DNA from: Collinsella ihumii
GTDB lineage: Bacteria; Actinomycetota; Coriobacteriia; Coriobacteriales; Coriobacteriaceae
Reading direction: 5' to 3'
NCBI RefSeq assembly: GCF_900046475.1
Contig: NZ_FCOU01000014.1
Location: forward strand, 1-64,000
Length of the DNA: 64,000 bases
Shown here in pieces: positions 35,876 through 44,471 of this stretch. A program made the position numbers and the translations under genes. Every line of letters begins with the position of its first letter. The stretch's first letter is position 1. A model generated the notes under the pieces. That model was not told where the DNA came from. It saw only the letters and a list, made by a program, of their open reading frames with translations, and made no database searches.

Positions 35876-35941
35876 TGCATATGGGGGGACGTACCTGTTT
35901 CATGCATGAATGCACGAAACAGGTACGTCCCCCCATATGCA
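35876..35941. repeat. Perfect hairpin, GGGGGACGTACC family
   Basis: Arms 35876-35901 and 35916-35941 (TGCATATGGGGGGACGTACC... and its complement) enclose a 14-base loop. A sister hairpin with the same GGGGGACGTACC block lies at 36121-36188, so the tRNA-like gene is bracketed by the pair. Confidence 0.8.
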
Positions 35942-35967
35942 TAGTTGTGTAGGTCGCTTGTGGGGCC

Positions 35968-35995
35968 TTGCCCGCGAGGGCGCCGTTGCTATAAT
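35968..35995 (+). promoter_or_regulatory. Promoter of the tRNA-like gene
   Basis: TTGCCC (35968-35973), a 16-base spacer and a perfect TATAAT (35990-35995), ending 12 bases before the tRNA-like sequence. Confidence 0.65.
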
Positions 35996-36007
35996 CGTTA
36001 TCCGCCC

Positions 36008-36082
36008 GCCGGCGTAGCTTAACGCTAGAGCATCGGTATAGTAAACCGAAGGTGCAGTGTTCAACTCCTGCCGCCGGCTCCA
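36008..36082 (+). tRNA. Atypical tRNA-Thr-like gene, anticodon AGT
   Basis: The acceptor stem GCCGGCG/CGCCGGC with encoded TCCA end is perfect. The anticodon stem TCGGT/ACCGA closes a seven-base loop ATAGTAA with anticodon AGT (36040-36042), which reads Thr ACU; GCCGGC acceptors are typical of tRNA-Thr. Oddities: the D-loop (AACGCTA) lacks the conserved GG pair, and the T-stem GCAG-T-G/CCTGC carries an extra base (T36058), leaving a bulge. It has its own promoter and terminator, so it is probably transcribed. It may be a degenerate gene, a specialised tRNA-like RNA, or a copy with a sequencing indel. Confidence 0.6.
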
Positions 36083-36092
36083 GAGCACGTTC

Positions 36093-36120
36093 AGGGCCCT
36101 CATCGCGAGGGCCCTTTTTT
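36093..36120 (+). terminator. Terminator of the tRNA-like gene
   Basis: AGGGCCCTCATCGCGAGGGCCC followed by six T residues, about 10 bases after the CCA end. Confidence 0.85.
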
Positions 36121-36188
36121 GTGCAAATCGGGGGACGTACCTTCTCCGTGCATGTTTGCACGGAGAAGGTACGTCCCCCGATTTGCAC
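36121..36188. repeat. Perfect 32-bp-stem hairpin, GGGGGACGTACC family
   Basis: Arms 36121-36152 and 36157-36188 are exact complements around TGTT. It follows directly on the U-tract of the tRNA-like gene terminator and shares GGGGGACGTACCT with the hairpin at 35876. Confidence 0.85.
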
Positions 36189-36319
36189 CGGATGGGATGC
36201 GCCGCGGACGCACTGAATCGCCCTTAATTCGCACCCTCTCAAGCTTGACTTGAACTTTAAAGATATGTGGATTTGCTGTACCGGTGGCATGAAGGCTCTT
36301 TGCGTTCGGGGGAAGCACG

Positions 36320-36349
36320 TTAGCCGGGACGTGACAACATTGCTATAGT
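36320..36349 (+). promoter_or_regulatory. Promoter of the NlpC/P60 gene
   Basis: TTAGCC, an 18-base spacer and TATAGT (36344-36349), 38 bases before the ATG. Confidence 0.45.
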
Positions 36350-36386
36350 AGAGCCTGCATCTAGTCGATCGAGAGGATCTTTGCGC

Positions 36387-37664
36387 ATGAAGCTCAAACG
36401 CACCCAAACCACGCTCGCGCTTCTGCTGTCCGGTGCTCTGACGTTCAGCACGGTTCCGGTGGCTCTGTATGCTGAGCCCACCGCGACGCTTCAAGACCAG
36501 GTTGACGAGGCCTACTCCACGCTCATGACCTATACTCAGGAACTTGAGTACGCCAACAACCAGCTGTTCCAGGTGCAGGAGGATCTCGCCTCCATCCAGG
36601 AGCAGATCAAGCAGACCGAAAGCGATATTGCCACCAAGCAGGCCGAGCTCGAGGAGGGGCAGGCTGCGCTCTCCGACCGCGTCTCGGTCCTGTACAAGCA
36701 GGGCGGCTTCAACCTGATGTCCGTGGTGCTGGGCGTGTCCGATTTCGAGGAGCTCTTTTCGCGTGTCTACTACGCGAACAAGGTTGCCGAGCAGGACGCC
36801 GCGCTCGTGAATTCGGTCAAGACGACCAAGGCCGAACTCGAGGAGAAGCAGAGCGCCCTTGCGGCCCAGGAGGCCGAGCAGAAGCAGCTCGTGTCCGACC
36901 AGGAGGCCAAGACCTCCGAGGTCCAGACGAAGCTCTCCGCCCAGCAGAGCTATTACAACGGTCTCGACAGCGAGCTGCAAACCCAGCTTGCGGCCGAGGC
37001 GGCGGCTCGCGCTGCCGAGGCGGCGGCCGAGGCCGAGCGCGCCCAGGAGCAGGAGAACAACAGCGACGGCGGTTCCACCACTGATACCACGACGGGCGGC
37101 GATACCAACACGGACGCGAACACGCCCGATGCGTCGACCCCGTCCGGGGGCACCTCGAGCCCCTCGACTCCGAACACGCCGTCTGGCGGCGGTTCGGACA
37201 ACACCGTGACGACGCCCGACCCCGAGCCCGAGCCTGAGCCTGAGCCCGAGCCCCCGACCGATACGGGCAATACCGATTCCGGCAACGCGCCCTCCGGTGT
37301 CGTCGACGTCGCGCTCGCCCAGGTCGGCAAGCCCTACGTGTGGGCCGCCTCCGGTCCGGATTCGTTCGATTGCTCCGGCCTGACCTCCTACGCCTATCGC
37401 CAGATGGGCATCTCCATCCCGCATTCTTCCCAGTCGCAGTACAACTTGGTCTCCTCCAAGGGCCATCTCGTGTACAGCGTCAGCGCGCTGAGCCCCGGTG
37501 ACCTCGTGTTCTGGGGTTACGGCGGAAGCGGCAGCTCCATCTACCACGTGGGCATGTACATCGGCGGCGGCCAGTACGTCCATGCGTCCATGCCGGGCGT
37601 CGGCGTCGTGGTCGGCACGCTGTCCACGGGCGGCAACTTCGCCGGCGGCGGTTCTCCGGTGTAA
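36387..37664 (+). CDS. Secreted coiled-coil NlpC/P60 peptidoglycan hydrolase
   Basis: 425 residues from ATG 36387 (GAGAGGATC upstream; TTG 36381 is less likely). A signal peptide (LKRTQTTLALLLSGALTFST, cleavage near YAEP) is followed by a long coiled coil (~30-225; DQVDEAYSTLMTYTQELEYA and onward). Next is a Thr/Gly/Pro linker with a PEPEPEPEP run, and a C-terminal NlpC/P60 domain (~305-425): FDCSGLTSYAY (catalytic Cys), HVGMYIGGGQYVHAS (catalytic His pair). It should cleave peptide stems in the wall, as PcsB/RipA-type division hydrolases do. It heads an envelope gene group with murJ and a FemX-like gene. Confidence 0.9.
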   Translation: MKLKRTQTTLALLLSGALTFSTVPVALYAEPTATLQDQVDEAYSTLMTYTQELEYANNQLFQVQEDLASIQEQIKQTESDIATKQAELEEGQAALSDRVSVLYKQGGFNLMSVVLGVSDFEELFSRVYYANKVAEQDAALVNSVKTTKAELEEKQSALAAQEAEQKQLVSDQEAKTSEVQTKLSAQQSYYNGLDSELQTQLAAEAAARAAEAAAEAERAQEQENNSDGGSTTDTTTGGDTNTDANTPDASTPSGGTSSPSTPNTPSGGGSDNTVTTPDPEPEPEPEPEPPTDTGNTDSGNAPSGVVDVALAQVGKPYVWAASGPDSFDCSGLTSYAYRQMGISIPHSSQSQYNLVSSKGHLVYSVSALSPGDLVFWGYGGSGSSIYHVGMYIGGGQYVHASMPGVGVVVGTLSTGGNFAGGGSPV

Positions 37665-37699
37665 GGGTTCCTGCCTCCACACACATCTGTCCGAAGCGG

Positions 37700-37731
37700 C
37701 GGGACCCCGGGTTTCCCGGGGTCCCGTTTTA
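37700..37731 (+). terminator. Terminator after the NlpC/P60 gene
   Basis: CGGGACCCCGGG-TTT-CCCGGGGTCCCG followed by TTTTATT. Confidence 0.85.
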
Positions 37732-37750
37732 TTGACGAATAGGGGATGCG

Positions 37751-39808
37751 ATGGACGACGAGTTCCAGACGAACGCGGACGAGCCGAAACCGCGCGGCGC
37801 GCACTTTGCGCCCCGATCCCAAGATGCCGACGAGACGGTGCGCGGCGCCCATGCGGTCGCGCCGAGCCACATGGCCGCGCCGAGCCACATGACGGCGGCC
37901 TCGTCCTCACCCGATGAGACCACGCAGTTCATCTTGGCTGCCCAGAGCCAGGAGGCGCGCCACACGCGGCGATACGCGCCGCGCCCCGACGAGACCATCG
38001 CCTACCTGACCGCCGCCGAGAGCGCCCGGCTGGGCATGGAGTCCGGTTTCGAGGGCGCCGACGTGCCGTCCGCTCCGTTCGCATCCGATGAGGTAGTCGA
38101 TGCCGATGGCGTCATCGCCTGCCCTGATGCCGCGGACCAGGCCACGGGCGACCTCCCCGCGCTGGACGACTTCGCTCCCGCCGACCCCGACGAGGAGGAG
38201 ACCGAGGAGGAGGTCGAGCAGTTGGCCTCCCGCAAGGCCAACGGCGTGAGCCTGCTCGTCATCATCAGCCGCATCACGGGCTTCGGGCGCACCATGGCGC
38301 AGGCCAACGCGCTGTCGGGTGCGCTCATGGCGGTCGCGAGCTGCTACACGGTCGCCTCGACCATGCCGAACTTCCTCTACGAGCTCGTCATGGGCGGCAT
38401 GCTCATCACATCCTTTTTGCCGGTGTACCTGTCGGTTCGCAAGCGGCTCGGCCGGGACGGCGCGGCCGCCTACGCGTCCAACCTGCTTTCGCTCGTGCTG
38501 CTGCTCATGGGCGCCATGTCCATCCTGTGCTTCATCTTCGCGGGGCCGGTCATCTGGACCCAATCGGCAGGCGCGAGCGAGGACTTCAACTTCGATCTGG
38601 CGGTCTGGTTCTTCCGGTTCTTCGCGTTCGAGATCATCCTGTACGGCCTGTCGTCGATCATCTCGGGCGTGCTGAACGCGGAGCGCGACTACTTCTGGAG
38701 CAACGCGGCGCCGATTCTGAACAACGTCATCACGATCGCGTCGTTCCTGCTGTACGCATACGTGGTCAACAACGGCATCCTCGACTGGGAGCGGGCGCTC
38801 ATCATCCTCGCCATCGGCAACCCGCTCGCCGTCGCCACGCAGGTCTTCGTCCAGCTGCCCGCCCTCGCGCGGCATGGCGTGCACCTGCGCCTGCGCATCG
38901 ACCTGCACGATCCGGCCATCAAGGAGACGCTCGCCATCGGCCTGCCGACGCTCGTAGTGACCTTCGCGTCGTTCCCCACGAGCGCCGTCCAGTCGTCGTG
39001 CGCCCTGCAGTGCACGGCCAACGGCGCCGCGATCTCGTACTACTCGCGCGTCTGGTACGTGCTGCCGTATTCCATCCTGGCGATCCCGCTGTCGGTGACG
39101 ATGTTCACCGAGCTGTCCAACTACCACGTCGCGGGCCGTCTGGACGCTTACCGCCGCGCGGTGGCCTCGGGCATGCGCAAGCTCATGTTCACGCTCATCC
39201 CGTGCGCGATGCTTCTGATCGTGTTCGCGCCCTGCCTCATCGCGGCCATCGGCGGCTTCGACGCGGAGGACGCCGCCATGACGTCGATGTACCTGCGCGT
39301 GCAGTCGATCGCCCTGCCGTTCTACGCGCTGTCGACCTATCTGCAGAAGGTCTGCTCGTCGCTCATGCGCATGAAGTTCTACGCGATCGCCACCTGCGTT
39401 GCCGCCGTGGTCCAGGTGTCGTTCTGCATCGTGCTCACGCCGCTGTACGGCCTGTACGTCGTGCCGTTCTCCTCGACGTTCTTCTTCATCGCGGTCGATG
39501 CGGTCACCATCTTGCATATCCGCAAGGAGATCGGTGCCTTCGGTATGATGGAGGTCGTGGCCTCGAGCGTCCGCTCGCTCGCGTTCGGCCTGCTCGGGTC
39601 TGCCGTCGGCGCCGCGATCCTGTGGGCGCTCACGAACTTCATGGGCCCGGTCGGGGGCTCGATGGTCCGTGGGTTCGTGTACACTGCGGCTGCCGGCATC
39701 CCGGCGCTGCTCGTGACCTATGGCAGCGCGTACGTGCTGCACAAGTCGGAGGCACCGTTCTTCGACGCGCTGTTCGATAAGGCCGCAGGCCTGCTGCGCC
39801 GCGCCTAG
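37751..39808 (+). CDS. murJ: MurJ/MviN-type lipid II flippase
   Basis: 685 residues. An acidic, low-complexity cytoplasmic N-terminus of ~155 residues (including a HMAAPSHMTAAS repeat and DEEETEEEVEQ) precedes the MOP-superfamily transporter. MurJ-type marks are ISRITGFGRTMAQANALSG at the first helix, NFLYELVMGGMLITSFLPVY, and GVLNAERDYFWSNAAPILNN. About 13-14 helices follow to residue ~680. It flips lipid II to the outer face for wall synthesis. Actinobacterial homologues often carry regulatory extensions, though usually at the C-terminus. Followed by the FemX-like gene after 42 bases, possibly one operon. Confidence 0.9.
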   Translation: MDDEFQTNADEPKPRGAHFAPRSQDADETVRGAHAVAPSHMAAPSHMTAASSSPDETTQFILAAQSQEARHTRRYAPRPDETIAYLTAAESARLGMESGFEGADVPSAPFASDEVVDADGVIACPDAADQATGDLPALDDFAPADPDEEETEEEVEQLASRKANGVSLLVIISRITGFGRTMAQANALSGALMAVASCYTVASTMPNFLYELVMGGMLITSFLPVYLSVRKRLGRDGAAAYASNLLSLVLLLMGAMSILCFIFAGPVIWTQSAGASEDFNFDLAVWFFRFFAFEIILYGLSSIISGVLNAERDYFWSNAAPILNNVITIASFLLYAYVVNNGILDWERALIILAIGNPLAVATQVFVQLPALARHGVHLRLRIDLHDPAIKETLAIGLPTLVVTFASFPTSAVQSSCALQCTANGAAISYYSRVWYVLPYSILAIPLSVTMFTELSNYHVAGRLDAYRRAVASGMRKLMFTLIPCAMLLIVFAPCLIAAIGGFDAEDAAMTSMYLRVQSIALPFYALSTYLQKVCSSLMRMKFYAIATCVAAVVQVSFCIVLTPLYGLYVVPFSSTFFFIAVDAVTILHIRKEIGAFGMMEVVASSVRSLAFGLLGSAVGAAILWALTNFMGPVGGSMVRGFVYTAAAGIPALLVTYGSAYVLHKSEAPFFDALFDKAAGLLRRA

Positions 39809-39850
39809 GCGCCACGCGGGGCTGCTTATTCGCAAGGGAAGGTATCTGCC

Positions 39851-40813
39851 ATGGAGTATCGTCTGATCAACGACGAGGAGACCTGGGACGCGATTCTGCG
39901 GGCCCACAACGGTCACCCCATGCAGTCGTGGGGATGGGGCTCGCTCAAGGAGCAGACGGGCTCGTGGACGGCGCACCGCGTGGTGTGCGAGGACGACGGC
40001 AAGTTCGTCTGCGCGGCCCAGGTGCTCGAGCGCAAGCTGCCGTGGCCGTTTCGCTCCATCTGCTATGCTGCCCGCGGCCCGGTGACGGAGCGCGACGAGG
40101 ACGTGCCGCGCGCCGCCGACCTCATCGCCGAGTGGTGCCGCGCGCACGTGCACGCCGTCTCGCTCAAGATCGACCCGGGCGTGTCGGGCATCAAGCTGGG
40201 CGACGGGTGGAAAGAGGGGAACAAGATCTTGATCCCGAACACGGCGACGCTCGACCTGACGCCCGACGAAGACGCCATCATGGCCAGCATCCACTCCAAG
40301 AAGGCCCGCCAGTACATCCGCAAGGCGGGGCGCAGCGGCGTGGAGGTCCGCCTCGCCACGCGGGAGGATCTGCCGGGCATCATGGAGCTCTACCACAACA
40401 CCGCCGAGCAGGACGACTTCTTCATCCACGAGGACGAGTACTACTACAAGGCGTTCGATGCGATGGCCGACGTCAACCAGCTGTTCGTGGCCGAGGTCGA
40501 GGGTCGTCTGCTCGCCTTTTTGTGGAACATCACCATGCCCGCGGCGGCCTTCGAGCTGTGGGGAGGCGTGAACGACGAGGGCAAGCGCCTGCGCGCCAAC
40601 TACCTGCTGAAATGGCACGCGATGTGCGAGGCCAAGAAGGCGGGCGCCAAGCTCTACGACTTGAACGGCCTGTTCAACGACGGCATCAGCAAGTTCAAGA
40701 TGCTGTTCGTGAACGAGCCGACGATGTGGATCGGCACGTTCGACAAGCCGCTGAGCCCGCTGTTCGCCGTGTGGGAGCGCGCGCTCACGCTGTATCGCCA
40801 CTTCTTTAAGTAA
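39851..40813 (+). CDS. FemX/FemAB-type peptidoglycan bridge aminoacyltransferase
   Basis: 320 residues with the double-GNAT Fem fold: PMQSWGWGSLKEQTG near the start, LERKLPWPFRSICYAARGPV, IHSKKARQYIRKAGRSGVEV (typical of Fem proteins acting on lipid II), FLWNITMPAAAFELWGGVN, LLKWHAMCEAKKAGAKLYDL. It transfers an amino acid from aminoacyl-tRNA to the stem peptide. Which amino acid is not predictable. ATG 39851 follows AAGGAAGG. The murJ neighbour supports a role at the lipid II stage. Confidence 0.88.
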   Translation: MEYRLINDEETWDAILRAHNGHPMQSWGWGSLKEQTGSWTAHRVVCEDDGKFVCAAQVLERKLPWPFRSICYAARGPVTERDEDVPRAADLIAEWCRAHVHAVSLKIDPGVSGIKLGDGWKEGNKILIPNTATLDLTPDEDAIMASIHSKKARQYIRKAGRSGVEVRLATREDLPGIMELYHNTAEQDDFFIHEDEYYYKAFDAMADVNQLFVAEVEGRLLAFLWNITMPAAAFELWGGVNDEGKRLRANYLLKWHAMCEAKKAGAKLYDLNGLFNDGISKFKMLFVNEPTMWIGTFDKPLSPLFAVWERALTLYRHFFK

Positions 40814-40857
40814 GGGGCTCGAACGAACCCGGCCCCGTCAACGAACCCCGGGGGATG

Positions 40858-40895
40858 GTTCCCGCAAAAACCGTCGCGACGGTTTTTGCGGGAAC
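40858..40895. repeat. 38-bp perfect palindrome with a partial copy nearby
   Basis: GTTCCCGCAAAAACCGTC and its complement meet at a central GC. A single arm (TTCCCGCAAAAACCGTCGCG) recurs at about 40990-41010. A GGGGACGGG-type element follows at 41032-41060. All lie between the convergent FemX-like and ATP-grasp genes. Confidence 0.75.
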
Positions 40896-41069
40896 ACCGG
40901 GGGATATCTTGCATAACGGCCAAAACGATACGGCTGTTTACCTCGTTGGTTTGTGTTTTGCTCGAATTGATATGTATATTTCGTCCGAGCTTCCCGCAAA
41001 AACCGTCGCGACGTCAAGGACAGAGCTCGTTGGGGACGGGCCCTGTCCAACCCGTCCCCGCGGGAGGCC

Positions 41070-42305
41070 CTAGAACGACGTGTCGGTCGGCTCGGGGTAG
41101 TAGCGCTTGAACTTGCGTACCTGGTTGAGCTCGGTGAGCGTCACGTCGATCATGCGGCGCAGCCCGGCGTCGGCGCGGTAGCGCTGCGGGTCGTACACGC
41201 GGCCGGCGCGGATGAGCGCGTCGAGGCGCGCGAGCAGCTTGGGGTCGCGCACATAGCGACGCACGAGCCTCGTCGGCACGAGCGTGTAGAGGATTTCGTT
41301 GTCGATGCGGACCGGCTCGACGCGCCTTCCGTGCACGAGGTCCTCGACGCAGAAGCGCATGGGGTTGGCGCCGGCGGCGCAGTTGTAGTACGAGTTGCGG
41401 CCGATGCGCGGGTTCACCTCGAAGAACAGCGAGCGTCCCGTACGCGGGTCGCGCTTGACGTCGAAGTTGGCGAAGCCGCGGTAGCCGATATCCGACAGCA
41501 TCTTGGCGCAGCGCTCCCAGATGCCCGGCATGGGCGCGGTAATCATCGCCACGGGGTTGCCCAGCATGGCCGGCGCGTGGTCTTCCAGCAGGACGTTGGC
41601 TCCGCCGAACAGCGTCGGGGTGCCCGTGCTGTCGATATACAGCGTGATCGAGTCCATATAGGTGTCGTCGCCGCCGATCAGCTCCTGGACCAGGAAGCTT
41701 CCGGCAAAGCCCGCGGCGCGCAGGTCGCGCCAGAGCTCGTCGAGCTGCTCCTGGCGCTCGACGAAGTAGACCTTCTTGAACCCCTGGTTGATGAAGTGCG
41801 CGTACTCGGGGGAGAGCGCCGGCTTGGCGACCACGGGGAAGGGCAGCTCGCTCGGCGCGATTGGATCGGTGCCGGCGAGGCGGACGAGCTCGGTTTCGGG
41901 CACGTCGAGACCGTTTGCCCGGCACAGCTCGTTGAAGCGGTCCTTGTTCGAGACCTGCTCGATGACCTCGGGGCGCGGCGTGGGCGTCACCACGTAGGGG
42001 AGCTCGTCGCGGATCGCCGAGATGGCGGGGATGCAGGGCTCGGAGTTCGTGACGACGACGAGCGTCTTGCCCGGGTTGCGCGCGTGGATGCGCTCGAGCG
42101 CGGCGCGCACGTCGTCGGCACCGATGGTTTCGACTCGCTCGTGCTCGAAGATGCGGGAATGCAGAATGATGCCGATGGGATCTTGGATCACGGCGACGGC
42201 GCGCGTTCCGTAGGCTTCGTGGAATTCGCGGCCGATGGCGTATGCGCCGATGTCTCCGCCCAGGATGACGGGCACGATGTCGGCGTCGTGTTCGGTATGC
42301 GCCAT
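41070..42305 (-). CDS. ATP-grasp carboxylate-amine ligase
   Basis: 411 residues with a pre-ATP-grasp N-domain (VPVILGGDIGAYAIGREFHE) and an ATP-grasp fold: LPFPVVAKPALS (nucleotide-binding Lys), SFLVQELIGGDDTYMDSITL, FANFDVKRDPRTGRSLFFEV with NPRIGRNSYYN (Mg2+ ligands). It resembles D-aspartate-ligase-type and other peptidoglycan-modifying ATP-grasp enzymes. Given the facing FemX-like gene, an amino-acid ligase acting on wall precursor is plausible but not shown. ATG 42305 has AAAGG upstream. Divergent from uvrC. Confidence 0.78.
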   Translation of the reverse strand: MAHTEHDADIVPVILGGDIGAYAIGREFHEAYGTRAVAVIQDPIGIILHSRIFEHERVETIGADDVRAALERIHARNPGKTLVVVTNSEPCIPAISAIRDELPYVVTPTPRPEVIEQVSNKDRFNELCRANGLDVPETELVRLAGTDPIAPSELPFPVVAKPALSPEYAHFINQGFKKVYFVERQEQLDELWRDLRAAGFAGSFLVQELIGGDDTYMDSITLYIDSTGTPTLFGGANVLLEDHAPAMLGNPVAMITAPMPGIWERCAKMLSDIGYRGFANFDVKRDPRTGRSLFFEVNPRIGRNSYYNCAAGANPMRFCVEDLVHGRRVEPVRIDNEILYTLVPTRLVRRYVRDPKLLARLDALIRAGRVYDPQRYRADAGLRRMIDVTLTELNQVRKFKRYYPEPTDTSF

Positions 42306-42381
42306 GCATCAACCTTTCAGAGGCTATAGTACGATAGCCATCATAGCGTTTAGCACCCGTCTTCGACAGGAGGTCACGAGA

Positions 42382-44280
42382 ATGGCACTCGCCCCGGGCC
42401 TTGATCCCGACATCGCCGAGCAGGTCGCCCATGTGCCGACCGATCCCGGCTGCTACCTGTGGAAAAACGCTGCGGGTGAGGTCATCTACGTGGGCAAGGC
42501 CAAGAACCTGCGCGCCCGCATGAAGCAGTACGTGATGCTCACCGACGACCGCGAGAAGATCCCGCTCATGATGCAGCTCGTGGCGGGCTTCGACTACATC
42601 GTGGTCGACAACGAGCACGAGGCGCTGGTGCTCGAACGCAACCTGATCGGCCAGTACCACCCGTACTTCAACGTCGACTACAAGGACGACAAGAGCTATC
42701 CCTACATCGCGGTGACGCAGGGCGACCTGTTTCCCGCCATCAAGTACACGCGCGAGAAGCACAGGCCCGGCACGCGCTACTTCGGCCCCTACACCGACGC
42801 CCGCGCCGCGCGCGAGACGATCGACACGCTGCGCAAGATCTGCCCCATCTGCTCGGGCACATGCGCGGAATGGAAGCGCGTGAACCGCTTGCTCGCCAAG
42901 CATTCCGACGACGCGGACATCATCGGGCTCATCTGCGCGCAGAAGGGGCGCCCGTGCTTCGATTACCACGTGGGCCGCGGCCCCGGCGTGTGCGCCGGCA
43001 TGATCGCTCCTGAGGAGTACGCGAAAAGCGTGCGGCGCGTGGAGCGCTTCCTATCGGGCCAGCGCCGCGAGCTGGTGGGCGAGCTGAAGGAGGACATGGC
43101 CGAGGCCGCCGCGAACCTCGATTTCGAGCGGGCGGGGCGCATCAAGCGCAGACTCGAGGTCATCGACGGGCTCGACGACCGTCAGCAGGTCGTGTTCCCC
43201 ACGAGCGTGGACATCGACCTCATTGGGTTCTACCGCGAGGAGACGATCGCCGGGGCGTGCGTGTTCGTGGTGCGCGAGGGCCGCACGGTGCGCAGCTGCG
43301 AGTTCATCCTGGACAAGGGCCTCGACGTGGCGGAGGAGGAGCTCGTCTCGGGCTTCGTCAAGCGCTATTACGACGAGACGGCGGACATTCCCTCCGAGGT
43401 GGACGTAGCGGTCGACCTGGAGGACGCGGAGGTCATCGGCGAGTGGCTCACCGCCAAGCGGGGGCGCAAGTGCGCGCTGCACCGGCCGCAGCGCGGCGAG
43501 AAGCGGCATCTGCTCGAGATGTGCGAGCGCAACGCCCGCCACGCGCTCATGCGCTACATGATGCGCACCGGCTACGCCGACGACCGCACGAACCAGGCGT
43601 TGCTGCAGCTCGAGAGCGCGCTGGCGCTCGACGAGCCGCCCATGCGGATCGAATGCTTCGACATCTCGACCATCCACGGCCGCTTCACCGTGGCCTCGAT
43701 GGTCGTGTTCACGAACGGCCGCCCCGACAAGAGCCAGTACCGTCGGTTCAAGATCCGCACCGAGCTCACCGAGGCGAACGACTTCGTGTCCATGTCCGAG
43801 GTGCTCGGGCGCCGCTACGCGCCGGAGCGCATGGCCGACGAGCGCTTCGGGTCCCGTCCCGACCTGCTCGTGGTCGACGGCGGCAAGCCGCAGCTGACGG
43901 CGGCCATGAACCAGCTCGAGCAGCTGGGGCTCGATATCCCGGTGTGCGGCCTCGCCAAGGCGGACGAGGAGGTGTTCGTCCCCTGGGACGATACGCCGGT
44001 CGTGCTGCCGTCGGGCTCGGCGTCGCTGTACCTGATCAAGCAGGTGCGCGACGAGTCGCACCGCTTCGCCATCACGTTCCACCGCGAGTTGCGCGACAAG
44101 GCGATGACCGTGAGCGTGCTCGACGAGGTGGAGGGCGTGGGGCCCACGCGCAAGAAGGCGATCATGCGGCATTTCGGCTCCATGAAGAAGCTGCGCGCGG
44201 CAAGCGTGGACGACATCGCCGCCGTGAAGGGCGTCCCGCGCGCCGTGGCGCAGGCGGTCTACGACACGCTGCGCGCCTGA
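42382..44280 (+). CDS. uvrC: UvrC, excinuclease ABC subunit C
   Basis: 632 residues. The N-terminal GIY-YIG nuclease is intact (PGCYLWKNAAGEVIYVGKAK, NLRARMKQY). A Cys-containing segment (CPICSGTCAEWKRVNRLL, CDY-like RPCFDYHVGRGPGVCAG), a UVR motif (~205-240) and the RNase H-like C-terminal nuclease (ECFDISTIHGRFTVASMVVF; DLLVVDGGKPQLTAA) follow. A double HhH ends the protein (VEGVGPTRKKAIMRHFGS). It makes both incisions around the lesion. ATG 42382 has AGGAGG upstream; a longer frame overlapping the divergent gene is rejected. Confidence 0.97.
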   Translation: MALAPGLDPDIAEQVAHVPTDPGCYLWKNAAGEVIYVGKAKNLRARMKQYVMLTDDREKIPLMMQLVAGFDYIVVDNEHEALVLERNLIGQYHPYFNVDYKDDKSYPYIAVTQGDLFPAIKYTREKHRPGTRYFGPYTDARAARETIDTLRKICPICSGTCAEWKRVNRLLAKHSDDADIIGLICAQKGRPCFDYHVGRGPGVCAGMIAPEEYAKSVRRVERFLSGQRRELVGELKEDMAEAAANLDFERAGRIKRRLEVIDGLDDRQQVVFPTSVDIDLIGFYREETIAGACVFVVREGRTVRSCEFILDKGLDVAEEELVSGFVKRYYDETADIPSEVDVAVDLEDAEVIGEWLTAKRGRKCALHRPQRGEKRHLLEMCERNARHALMRYMMRTGYADDRTNQALLQLESALALDEPPMRIECFDISTIHGRFTVASMVVFTNGRPDKSQYRRFKIRTELTEANDFVSMSEVLGRRYAPERMADERFGSRPDLLVVDGGKPQLTAAMNQLEQLGLDIPVCGLAKADEEVFVPWDDTPVVLPSGSASLYLIKQVRDESHRFAITFHRELRDKAMTVSVLDEVEGVGPTRKKAIMRHFGSMKKLRAASVDDIAAVKGVPRAVAQAVYDTLRA

Positions 44281-44286
44281 GCTTTT

Positions 44287-44368
44287 GGTCTTTTAGGGAC
44301 AGGTGATTTTTATTCACGCCGGTGCCCTCGCACCGGCGTGAATAAAAATCACCTGTCCCTAAAAGACC
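44287..44368. repeat. Perfect 38-bp-stem hairpin after uvrC
   Basis: Arms 44287-44324 and 44331-44368 (GGTCTTTTAGGGACAGGTGA... and complement) enclose CCCTCG. The stem includes TTTTTATTCACGCCGG, so it may end transcription after uvrC. Confidence 0.85.
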
Positions 44369-44471
44369 ACGTCGTGCAAGTGGTTCTTACTGGCATGCAG
44401 GTTGGTACCGCGCCGGGGCCGTCGCGCATGCGCGGGCCCGGCGCGCCCTCGCTTAAGGTAAGGAGTCCGCG

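Larger units (their letters stand above)
35583..35967. other. Repeat-rich intergenic DNA before the tRNA-like gene
   Basis: No gene is supported. It contains the composite palindrome (35646-35780), a CTAGAAACGCTGATCAATTC element (about 35815-35850) and a perfect 26-bp-stem hairpin (35876-35941). Confidence 0.6.
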
